From JACDDK01 sp038198445 (GTDB lineage Bacteria > Actinomycetota > Rubrobacteria > Rubrobacterales > Rubrobacteraceae): a DNA stretch of 6,876 bases. Of the stretch, positions 1 to 5,685 are shown piece after piece; position 1 is the stretch's first letter, and each line of letters starts with the position of its first letter. The position numbers and the translations under genes are program-made. The notes under the pieces are model-generated. The model did not search any database. It was given only the letters and a program-made list of their open reading frames with translations, and was not told where the DNA came from. Location of the stretch: positions 1 through 6,876 of the forward strand of contig JBBPZZ010000083.1 in the NCBI GenBank assembly GCA_038198445.1, given 5' to 3'.

Positions 1-90
1 CCCGAACTCCTCGGCCAGCTCGGCGGCCGTGAAGCGCGGTTTGGTCTGGACCCTTATGAGCAACTCTAGCAACCTCGCGGTGCGCGACAT
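1..90 (-). CDS. WYL/YafY-type HTH transcriptional regulator (N-terminus only)
   Basis: Only the first 30 codons are present; the gene continues beyond the left edge of the window. Read on the minus strand it begins MSRTARLLELLIRVQ and continues through RFTAAELAEEFG. This is the typical opening of the winged-helix (HTH_11/DeoR-like) domain of YafY-type regulators: a helix containing LLELL, then an x-TAAELAEEFG helix leading into the recognition helix. Such proteins usually carry a C-terminal WYL ligand-sensing domain, which cannot be seen here. The start is set by a GGAGG ribosome binding site (97-101, complement) six bases before the ATG. It diverges from the VOC gene at 198, an arrangement often found for this regulator class. 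I infer that it controls that gene and itself through the inverted repeat at 116-134. The family call rests on a short stretch, so it is good but not certain. Confidence 0.72.
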   Translation of the reverse strand, partial: MSRTARLLELLIRVQTKPRFTAAELAEEFG

Positions 91-115
91 GTTTTTCCTC
101 CGAATTTCCGAGATA

Positions 116-134
116 GGTGACGCTTTTTGTCACC
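116..134. promoter_or_regulatory. Inverted repeat, candidate operator of the divergent WYL/VOC pair
   Basis: GGTGAC (116-121) and GTCACC (129-134) are perfect inverted six-base arms around a seven-base spacer, gcttttt. The site is 25 bases upstream of the regulator start and 63 bases upstream of the VOC start, within a 107-base divergent intergenic region. On the minus strand a -10-like CATAAT (135-140, complement) abuts the repeat, so a bound protein would cover the regulator's own transcription start. No convincing -35 box was found for either direction. That this is the regulator's binding site is an inference. Confidence 0.55.
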
Positions 135-197
135 ATTATGGGTTAGATTTCATTCGACCGCACAGACAGAGAGGCGGAACAGAAAGGAGCAGCATAA

Positions 198-551
198 ATG
201 GGTAATCCGGTTACGTTCTTCGAGGTCGTCGGCAGGGATGTGGAAGTCCTCCAGAGCTTCTACAGGGACGCCTTCGACTGGCGGATTCGGCCGTTCACTC
301 CGATTCCGAATTACAACGTCGTTCGTACCGGCGCTGAGGGCGACATCACCGGTGGAGTCGGTCCGGCGTATGATAGTGGTTTGGGTCACGCCACCTTCTA
401 CGTCGGGGTTGCGAATCTCGAAGAGGCACTGAGCAAGGTCGAGAGCCTAGGCGGCAGGAAGGTGATGGGGCCAGTGGACGTACCGGAAGGCCCCAGCTTC
501 GCGCTGTTCACCGATCCCGAGGGCCACCTTGTTGGCCTCTTCAAGGTCTAG
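198..551 (+). CDS. VOC family (glyoxalase/bleomycin-resistance fold) protein
   Basis: A 117-residue single-domain protein of the vicinal oxygen chelate superfamily. It starts with MGNPVTFFEV, the first beta strand. Next come helix residues typical of the family (LQSFYRDAFDW, 19-28), a glycine-rich stretch (TGGVGPAYDS, 51-60), the second-module strand GHATFYV (63-69), a helix with LEEALSKVESLGG (74-86) and the closing motif FTDPEGHLVGLFKV (104-117). The length fits one complete betaalphabetabetabeta pair. In glyoxalase I-like enzymes the last strand ends with a metal-binding Glu (pattern DPDGxxxEL); here that position is Gly (LVGL), so a classical metal-dependent glyoxalase is unlikely and the substrate is unknown. 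The start is supported by AAAGGAG eight bases upstream. It is probably controlled by the divergent WYL-type regulator. The fold assignment is firm; the function is open. Confidence 0.88.
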   Translation: MGNPVTFFEVVGRDVEVLQSFYRDAFDWRIRPFTPIPNYNVVRTGAEGDITGGVGPAYDSGLGHATFYVGVANLEEALSKVESLGGRKVMGPVDVPEGPSFALFTDPEGHLVGLFKV

Positions 552-593
552 GACAACCGACCCTCGATTCGCCGTCCGCGAAGCAGAGCAAGC

Positions 594-667
594 GTGAGCA
601 GCACGAAAGAGCTGGTGAGCGACGGGCCGTGGGGGGTCATAGAGACCTGCTGCCGCCGCAGCCGCGC
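594..667 (+). mobile_element. Remnant of IS5-type transposase N-terminus
   Basis: From a GTG at 594 the reading frame gives SSTKELVSDGPWGVIE (597-644); after a one-base loss the next frame continues LLPPQPRG (647-670). Joined, these match from memory the common opening of IS5-family transposases, of the form ELVxDxLWxxIEPLLPPxPP. Only about 25 codons remain before the sequence changes to an aldo/keto reductase. The missing base falls where a Pro codon (GAG-CCN-CTG) would be expected. No terminal inverted repeat or target duplication was recognised in the 42 bases between the VOC stop and this segment, which hold nothing else I can name. The short length makes this a tentative call. Confidence 0.42.
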
Positions 668-982
668 GGCCTGCTAACGGGCAAGATGACCCCCGAGTGC
701 ATCCAGAACCTCTCCTACGATGACTGGCGGCGCAACGCCGACGACTTCCAGGAACCTAAGCTCTCGAAGAACCTCGAAGTCGTGGAACTGCTCACGGAGA
801 TTGGGGCTCTTTACGGCAAGTCCCCGGCCGAAGTTGCTATCGCGTGGACGTTGCGGAATTCGGCGGTAATGGCGGCCGTCGTGGGTGGCCGCAGGCCGGA
901 TCAGGTCGACGGCATCATCGGCGCCGCCGACTTCCGGCTCTCCAAAGACGAGCTCAAAGAGATAGAGGCCGCGCTTCCGTAG
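629..982 (+). pseudogene. Aldo/keto reductase, C-terminal fragment
   Basis: The open frame begins at a GTG at 629, but reductase similarity starts only at GLLTGKMT (668). It then runs through DDWRRNADDFQEPKLS, SPAEVAIAWTLRN, VVGGRRPDQVDGIIGAADF and a final helix KDELKEIEAALP to the stop. These are the last parts of the (beta/alpha)8 barrel of NADPH-dependent aldo/keto reductases, including the AWTLR helix and the G-x-R/xxQ segment of the cofactor-phosphate site. Complete proteins have about 310-330 residues; only about 104 remain. The Asp-Tyr-Lys-His catalytic tetrad, which lies in the missing N-terminal part, is absent. There is no good ribosome binding site for the GTG. I read this as a gene truncated by an insertion or deletion event. 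A product is unlikely to be active even if it is translated. Confidence 0.75.
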
Positions 983-1070
983 AGGTCGCCGGAGCGACTT
1001 ACTTGATCCAGGGGTACCCAGACTCCGGTCTCGGGTTCACGCTGTCCGCGGGGCTCCCGAAGATACATGT

Positions 1071-1104
1071 CGGGACGGCGCGTCTATCGTAGAGCGCCGT
1101 CCCG
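1071..1104 (-). terminator. Strong hairpin behind the sugar-binding protein gene
   Basis: CGGGACGGCGC (1071-1081) and GCGCCGTCCCG (1094-1104) pair perfectly over 11 bases. Inside them TCTA (1083-1086) pairs with TAGA (1090-1093), leaving one bulged base and a three-base loop. The hairpin is 16 bases past the stop of the minus-strand gene, in the convergent gap (983-1120) with the reductase fragment, so it could stop transcripts from either side. No T-run follows on either strand, which is common for terminators in high-GC actinomycetes but leaves function unproven. The rest of the gap shows only an eight-base palindrome at 1012-1019. Confidence 0.65.
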
Positions 1105-1120
1105 GTGAAGGTAGCCTCGG

Positions 1121-2449
1121 TTACGAGGCCTGATCCGCTATGCTCTGTAGCTCTTCCTGCAGCGTCTTCACGGCCTGCTCCGGCGATACGTTGCCCTTGA
1201 AGGCGGCGCTGAACTGCTCAGACATCTTGAGTGACGTGTCCGAATAAGCTGGCGAGACTGGCCGTGGGACCGTGTTCTTCAACGCCTGTCCCGCGAGATC
1301 GATAACCGGCACCGCATCAAGAATTTGCTTGTCGTTGTACAGAGTCGTGAGTGTCGGCAGGAACGAGCCTTTAAGAGCCCGGTACTTCTGCTGCTCGGGA
1401 GCACTCATCCACTGTACAAACTCCCACGCTTGGTCCTGTTTCTGAGAGTTGGCGTTTATGAGTAAGTTCCAGCCGCCCAGACCGCTGACGCTGCCAGCCG
1501 AACCGGCCGGTAGCGGCGCGACGCTGATTTGGTCCGGTTTGATCTTCGACTGCTTCGGATCAGAGGCCAGCGCATACATGTAGGGCCAGTTACGACAGAA
1601 GACCGCATCCCCGTTCAGGAACGTGGTCTGAGATTCGGTCTCGGTGTAGTTCGTCACGGCTAGAGGTGATATTTTGCTTTCGATAAAGGCACGCGCCTGC
1701 CCCAAACCCTTCGCAGATTCGGGAGAGTCTATGATGACCTTGCTGGCGTCGTTGGGGTCGAGCACTTTTCCGCCGAAGCTGTTGATGTACTCCAACTCGT
1801 CCACGACCCCGCCTTCGTACTGTGAGCCTTGCCAGACAAAGCCGTATTTCGTTCCTTCAGCCTTCTGAGTCTTTTTTGCAACCTGACCCAGTTCGTCCCA
1901 GGTCTTGGGAGCTTCCTTGAAACCATTTTTCTCCAGCAAGTCTTTCCGGTAGTAGAGCATCCCCGCGTCCGTGAACCACGGTACGCCGTAGAGTTTGTCT
2001 TCGTAGATAAGTGACTGTATGGGGCCTTCAAGAAACTTCTGCCTCGCAGAATTGGGGAAGCGGTCGCCCACGTCAAGGATCCAGCCGTTCGCGGCGAACT
2101 GGGCCGGCCAGATCACATCTCCCGCGAAGACGTCTATGTCGCTGCTGCCCGCCTGGAACTGTGTCCGCATCTTGTCGAAGTTCTGGCCTGTATCCGCGGG
2201 CATCTCACGGAACTTGACCTGGAACTTGCCCTTGTTCTTCTCGTTGAACTTCTTGAGAAGCTTCTCGGTGGCCCCGCTCTTGTCAGGCCCGTTGGCGAAG
2301 ATGATGTCGCCGGAATCGCCGCTACTACTGCCGCCGCCACCACCGCAACCCGCTACACCCAGAAGGGCAGCGCCCGCCAGACCGGCGCCGCCGATCTTCA
2401 GGAACTCTCTCCGCCCCACCAAACGCCCCGCACGCACTTTCCCCGCCAT
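1121..2449 (-). CDS. Tat-exported sugar-binding lipoprotein of an ABC importer (family 1 solute-binding protein)
   Basis: A 442-residue extracellular receptor that captures a sugar or oligosaccharide and delivers it to a CUT1-type ABC permease. The N-terminus has a twin-arginine export signal (GRREFLK, 12-18), a hydrophobic Ala/Gly/Leu stretch (19-33) and a lipobox GVAGC with the lipidated Cys at 35. A Gly/Ser-rich linker follows (36-47). The mature part shows family landmarks: KKFNEKN (66-72), DIDVFAGDVIWPAQFAANGW (104-123), YGVPWFTDAGMLYYRKDLL (154-172) and GLGGWNLLIN (323-332) followed by a helix with AWEFVQWM. The frame is open upstream to an ATG at 2557, but the ATG at 2449 is chosen because AAGGAGG lies five bases before it and the Tat motif falls near the N-terminus. 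No permease or ATPase gene follows; the gene ends at a hairpin. It is divergent from the LacI-type gene, which probably regulates it. The substrate is inferred to be a glucoside from the neighbouring glucosidases. Confidence 0.92.
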   Translation of the reverse strand: MAGKVRAGRLVGRREFLKIGGAGLAGAALLGVAGCGGGGGSSSGDSGDIIFANGPDKSGATEKLLKKFNEKNKGKFQVKFREMPADTGQNFDKMRTQFQAGSSDIDVFAGDVIWPAQFAANGWILDVGDRFPNSARQKFLEGPIQSLIYEDKLYGVPWFTDAGMLYYRKDLLEKNGFKEAPKTWDELGQVAKKTQKAEGTKYGFVWQGSQYEGGVVDELEYINSFGGKVLDPNDASKVIIDSPESAKGLGQARAFIESKISPLAVTNYTETESQTTFLNGDAVFCRNWPYMYALASDPKQSKIKPDQISVAPLPAGSAGSVSGLGGWNLLINANSQKQDQAWEFVQWMSAPEQQKYRALKGSFLPTLTTLYNDKQILDAVPVIDLAGQALKNTVPRPVSPAYSDTSLKMSEQFSAAFKGNVSPEQAVKTLQEELQSIADQAS

Positions 2450-2454
2450 GTCTT

Positions 2455-2461
2455 CCTCCTT
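2455..2461 (-). promoter_or_regulatory. Shine-Dalgarno site fixing the sugar-binding protein start
   Basis: The complement of 2455-2461 reads AAGGAGG, a near-perfect match to the anti-16S sequence, five bases before the ATG at 2449. No comparable site precedes the in-frame ATG at 2557. This decides the shorter N-terminus with the Tat signal. Confidence 0.85.
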
Positions 2462-2500
2462 GGATCCCGCTCCGGTTCCCTCGACTCGAAGAATTACCCC

Positions 2501-2517
2501 ACCCGACTTCGCCGGGT
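2501..2517 (-). other. Small hairpin in the leader of the sugar-binding protein mRNA
   Basis: On the minus strand this stretch reads ACCCGGC-GAA-GTCGGGT, a seven-pair stem (one G-U pair) with a three-base loop, about 40 bases upstream of the ribosome binding site. It would lie in the 5' leader if transcription starts near 2627 or 2565. No match to a known riboswitch is recognised, and in GC-rich DNA such a stem can occur by chance. Confidence 0.3.
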
Positions 2518-2619
2518 CGTCATTTCTCGCGCGACGCCCCCTGGACGCACGAATCAACTACCTTACGTTCGCCTATAACCCACCGCCCATCCCGAGAGTA
2601 AATCCCTTTAATATCCCCT

Positions 2620-2637
2620 TAATAAATCGTTTTACTA
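2620..2637. promoter_or_regulatory. Candidate LacI-family operator
   Basis: TAATAAATCGTTTTACTA agrees with its own reverse complement at 14 of 18 positions and is centred on CG, the usual form of operators for LacI/GalR-family proteins (AAxCGxTT core). It is in the AT-rich patch (about 2597-2650) of the otherwise GC-rich divergent region, and overlaps the -10 candidates of both directions. A bound repressor could therefore silence the transporter gene and the regulator/glucosidase genes together. The assignment is from position and shape only. Confidence 0.55.
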
Positions 2638-2664
2638 TAATGACAGTAGTGTTTTCCGCGTCAA
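2634..2664 (-). promoter_or_regulatory. Candidate promoter for the sugar-binding protein gene
   Basis: On the minus strand TTGACG (2659-2664) is a five-of-six -35 match and TATAGT (2634-2639) a five-of-six -10 match, separated by 19 bases, slightly longer than ideal. Transcription would start near 2627, inside the candidate operator, leaving a leader of about 178 bases. A second, weaker choice nearer the gene is TTTACT (2597-2602) with TTATAG (2573-2578), spacing 18. Confidence 0.42.
2636..2641 (+). promoter_or_regulatory. Candidate -10 box for the lacI-type gene
   Basis: TATAAT on the plus strand is a perfect -10 consensus, rare in such GC-rich DNA, 83 bases upstream of the regulator start. 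No good -35 hexamer is present 16-18 bases upstream (about 2612-2619 reads tatcccct). It overlaps the minus-strand -10 and the end of the candidate operator. Confidence 0.42.
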
Positions 2665-2723
2665 GCGCGTGGAAGCCGAGCGGTCTCGTCGGGGCGCTTT
2701 TTAGGATCTTGGGGGTTTTGGGC

Positions 2724-3753
2724 ATGGAGAAGAGCGGATCGGGGGTGAAGCGGGCGCCGACCATCGGGGACGTCGCGAGTCTGTCGGGGGTCTCGCCGAC
2801 GACGGTGTCGTTCGTCCTCAACGAGGTAAGCGGTGTCAGCATCTCCGGGCGGACGCGGGAGCGGGTTCGGCGGGCGGCTTCGGAGCTTGCCTACAGGCCG
2901 AACACGGCGGCGAAGCTCTTGCGGGCGAGCCGGTCGGACACCATAGGGTTTATTACGGATGAGGTCGCCTCGTCCCCGCACGCCGGTGGGATTATCTCCG
3001 GGGCGCAGGACGCGGCGTGGGAGAACGGCAAGGTACTCATGATCGTCGACACCGGCCGCAACCGGAGGATAGAGCAACGCGCCGTCGAGATGATGCTGGA
3101 GCGCCGGGTGGATGGCATGATCTACGCCGCGATGTTCCACCGCGCCGTGGAGCCGCCAGAGGAATTGCGCGACGCGCCGGTGATACTGCTCGACTGCTAC
3201 TCGGCGGACGGGCAATGGCCCTCCGTCGTCCCGGACGAAGTTATGGGCGGACGCACGGCCACGGAGGCGCTACTAGCCCGCGGACATAAACAGGGTGGGA
3301 TTCATAAACCTGGCCCCCGGCTTCCCCGCCACGGTTGGACGCTTGGCGGGATACAGGCAGGCGCTCGAAGCTCGCGGACTGCCCTTCGAAGCCTCTCTGG
3401 TACGCTCCGGGAATGGACTTGCGAGTGGCGGGTACCAGCACACCCTGGATTTAATGCGGGCCGGGAGACCTCCGACGGCCATCTTCTGTGGCAACGATCA
3501 GACGGCCATGGGCGCTTACGAGGCGCTCAAGGAGGTAGGGCTGCGTATACCCGAGGATGTGGCGGTCGTCGGTTTCGACAACCAGGAGATCATCGCGGAA
3601 GGACTACGGCCGCCGCTCTCGACGGTCGCGCTCCCACACTATGAGATGGGGCGGTGGGCGGTGAACTATCTGATCGAACACGCCGGGTCCGGGGAGATGC
3701 CGCCGGTACAGAGCGTCCTCGACTGCGCCTACGCGGAACGCCAGTCCGTCTGA
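2724..3753 (+). pseudogene. LacI/GalR-family transcriptional regulator, split by a one-base frameshift
   Basis: With one base removed the gene encodes 342 residues, normal for the family. The N-terminus has the LacI helix-turn-helix (PTIGDVASLSGVSPTTVSFV, 12-31) and the hinge region YRPNTAAKLLR (57-67). The periplasmic-binding-protein-like effector domain follows, with DTIGFITDEV, LERRVDGMIYA, PVILLDCY and, near the C-terminus, VAVVGFDNQEIIAEGLRPP and STVALPHYEMG. The first frame holds up to GHKQ (Q190, codon 3291-3293). An extra G at about 3294, in the run GGGTGGG, moves the continuation VGFINLAPGFP into the next frame, from 3295 to the stop at 3753. Read literally, the first frame ends at 3644 with unrelated residues. 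The ATG at 2724 has only a weak upstream G-run; a GTG at 2745, just before the HTH, is another possible start. It probably represses the divergent transporter gene and the downstream glucosidases in response to a sugar. It may be a true mutation or a sequencing error. Confidence 0.85.
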
Positions 3754-3794
3754 GCAGCCTCGAAGCCCAAAGGTTGCTAAGATGGGCGCCGCTT

Positions 3795-5414
3795 ATGCAG
3801 AAGACCAGAAATTCATGGTGGCAGACTAGGGTGATCTACCAGATCTACCCTCGCTCCTTCGCGGACGCGAGCGGCGACGGCGTTGGAGATCTGGGCGGCA
3901 TCACGGACAGACTCGACTACCTCGAATGGCTCGGCGTAGACGCCGTCTGGCTCTCGCCGTTCTACCCATCGCCGATGGCGGACTTCGGCTACGATGTCGC
4001 CGACTATTGTGACGTGGACTCTCTCTTCGGAACTCTCGAAGACTTCGATGCACTGCTCAACGAGGCGCACCGGCGGGGTATACGGCTGATCGTGGATCTC
4101 GTCCCCAACCACACCTCCGACGAGCACCCCTGGTTCGTGGAGTCGCGCGCGTCGCGCGAGAACCCGAAGCGGGACTGGTACATCTGGCGCGACCCGGCTC
4201 CGGACGGCGGGCCGCCGAAAAACTGGGAGAGTGTCCACGGAGGCGGAAGTTGTTGGGAGTGGGACGAGAACACGAGTCAGTACTACCTGCACACGTTCCA
4301 GGTCGGGCAGCCCGACCTGAACTGGCGCAACCCCGAGGTCCGGGAGGCGATGTACGGCGTGATGCGTTTCTGGCTCGATCGTGGCGTGGACGGCTTCAGG
4401 ATCGACGCGCTCTCGTTCTGCATAAAGGACGAAAAGTTCCGGGACAACCCATCCAACCCCGAATGGCGTCCCGGTGACCAGCTTGGGTTGCGACAGCTAC
4501 GGGTGCATTCCGACGACCGGCCCGGGATCCACGAGGTCGTACGCGAGATGCGCGCCGTGACGGACGCCTACGATGGCGAACGGGCACTCATCGGTGAGCT
4601 TTATCTGCCCCTGGAGCGCCTGATGAGATACTACGGGACGGAGCTGGACGGTGTCCACCTGCCGCTCAACTTCGGGCTCGTCGTACTGCCAGAGTGGGAA
4701 TCCGGCGCCATCGGACCACTCGTGGAGCAGTACGAGGCCGCGTTGGTGGAGGGGGCGTGGCCGAACTGGGTCCTCGGCAACCACGATAACCCGAGGATAG
4801 CGAGCCGCCTGGGACGGGAACGGGCCCGCGCGGCCCAGATGTTGCTGCTCACACTCCGGGGTACGCCGACCTGCTACTACGGAGACGAGATCGGGATGCA
4901 AGACGGCGAGATACCTCCCGAACGCATTCAAGACCCTCAGGGCAGAGCTGACCCCGCCTACAACCGCGATCCGGCACGCACGCCGATGCAGTGGAACGCT
5001 GACGCGAATGCCGGTTTCTGTCCGGAGAAGGTCGATCCCTGGCTGCCCTTCGCCGGTGACCACGCGAAGACCAACGTAGAGGCGCAGAAAGACGACCCGC
5101 GCTCGATGCTCGCCCTCGTCCGGCGCCTGATCGAACTGCGCAGGACGCTTCCGGCCCTCGCCATCGGCGCGTACCGTCCGCTGGAAACCGGAGACGCCTC
5201 CGTACTGTCCTACCTGCGCGAGTACGGCGATCAGCGCGTGCTCGTGGTGCTCAACTTCAGTGCCGAACACAAGACGCTCGACTTATCGGGAGCGGGCGAT
5301 AGAGGCGAAGTGCTCTGTTCAACGCACCTGGACCGGACACACCCTCTCGGACTCGAGAAACTCAGCGTGCGTCCCGGCGAGGGTATCCTGGCGTCGTTGA
5401 GGATCGGCGCTTAG
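3795..5414 (+). CDS. GH13 alpha-glucosidase (oligo-1,6-glucosidase-like subfamily)
   Basis: A 539-residue cytoplasmic glycoside hydrolase that removes glucose from the non-reducing end of alpha-glucosides such as maltose-type oligosaccharides. It opens with WWQTRVIYQIYPRSF (8-22) and shows the GH13 conserved regions in order: DLVPNH (101-106), QPDLN (172-176), GFRIDALSF with nucleophile Asp204, IGELY with acid/base Glu268, and GNHD with Asp331. QPDLN is the region-V signature of the oligo-1,6-glucosidase group. Asp204 is followed by Ala, whereas alpha-1,6-specific members usually have Val there; this favours alpha-1,4 activity. Domain B (about 104-170) and a C-terminal beta domain (about 455-539) are present, with no signal peptide. 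The frame is open upstream into the regulator region, but the ATG at 3795 is chosen because it sits just before the family's normal N-terminus; its ribosome binding site (AAGATGG, 3779-3785) is weak. It lies 41 bases after the lacI-type gene, probably in the same transcript. Confidence 0.93.
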   Translation: MQKTRNSWWQTRVIYQIYPRSFADASGDGVGDLGGITDRLDYLEWLGVDAVWLSPFYPSPMADFGYDVADYCDVDSLFGTLEDFDALLNEAHRRGIRLIVDLVPNHTSDEHPWFVESRASRENPKRDWYIWRDPAPDGGPPKNWESVHGGGSCWEWDENTSQYYLHTFQVGQPDLNWRNPEVREAMYGVMRFWLDRGVDGFRIDALSFCIKDEKFRDNPSNPEWRPGDQLGLRQLRVHSDDRPGIHEVVREMRAVTDAYDGERALIGELYLPLERLMRYYGTELDGVHLPLNFGLVVLPEWESGAIGPLVEQYEAALVEGAWPNWVLGNHDNPRIASRLGRERARAAQMLLLTLRGTPTCYYGDEIGMQDGEIPPERIQDPQGRADPAYNRDPARTPMQWNADANAGFCPEKVDPWLPFAGDHAKTNVEAQKDDPRSMLALVRRLIELRRTLPALAIGAYRPLETGDASVLSYLREYGDQRVLVVLNFSAEHKTLDLSGAGDRGEVLCSTHLDRTHPLGLEKLSVRPGEGILASLRIGA

Positions 5415-5685
5415 TAAGACCCTCGAAAACCGGCGCGATCTTTGTCCGCCAGGTGTTCGGATGCTCGTCGAGCTTACGGGTGGGAGCCTGTGATGGAGGC
5501 GAGCGTATCGAAAGCTCTGTTGTGCAGCCGATCAACGGCGTACGAGGCAACGCTACTCGTAATCAGACTCAATATAGGTAGGAGCGAGAGGCTACCGGTA
5601 TAACCTCGAACGCATGGAACCAGCCGTACCTGAAACGGTCCATTCCGGCTATGATTAACTGGGATAAACGCGACAGGTGGAGGGG
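5415..5685 (+). other. Intergenic region between the two glucosidase genes
   Basis: No convincing gene is seen in this 271-base gap, which is long for an operon interior. It contains an inverted repeat, GGTAG (5577-5581) and CTACC (5592-5596), and -10-like hexamers TATAAC (5599-5604) and TATGAT (5650-5655), each without a good -35 box. The GH1 ribosome binding site lies at its end. A separate promoter for the GH1 gene is possible but unproven, and no clear terminator follows the GH13 gene. Confidence 0.4.

Noticed and set aside
989..1028. CCGGAG/CTCCGG repeat and GGGTACCC palindrome after the reductase fragment
   Set aside because: The six-base arms are 28 bases apart and the palindrome is only eight bases; neither makes a persuasive terminator or operator.
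2019..2723. Long plus-strand open frame extending the lacI-type frame upstream across the sugar-binding gene
   Set aside because: It is antisense to a clear protein-coding gene and low in complexity. The regulator begins normally at 2724 or 2745.
3285..3300. Programmed ribosomal frameshift in the lacI-type gene
   Set aside because: There is no classical slippery heptamer, stimulatory structure or internal Shine-Dalgarno site, and LacI-family proteins are not known to use frameshifting. An insertion or read error is simpler.
4497..5270. 257-codon minus-strand open frame opposite the GH13 gene
   Set aside because: It is a shadow of the high-GC coding strand. The sense frame holds all GH13 motifs, and no family resemblance is seen in the antisense frame.
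5432..5450. GGCG...CGCC as a terminator after the GH13 gene
   Set aside because: Only four pairs with an 11-base loop and no T-run; expected by chance at this GC content.
5362..5550. 62-codon minus-strand open frame at the end of the GH13 gene and the following gap
   Set aside because: It overlaps the GH13 C-terminus, has no good ribosome binding site and resembles no known protein.
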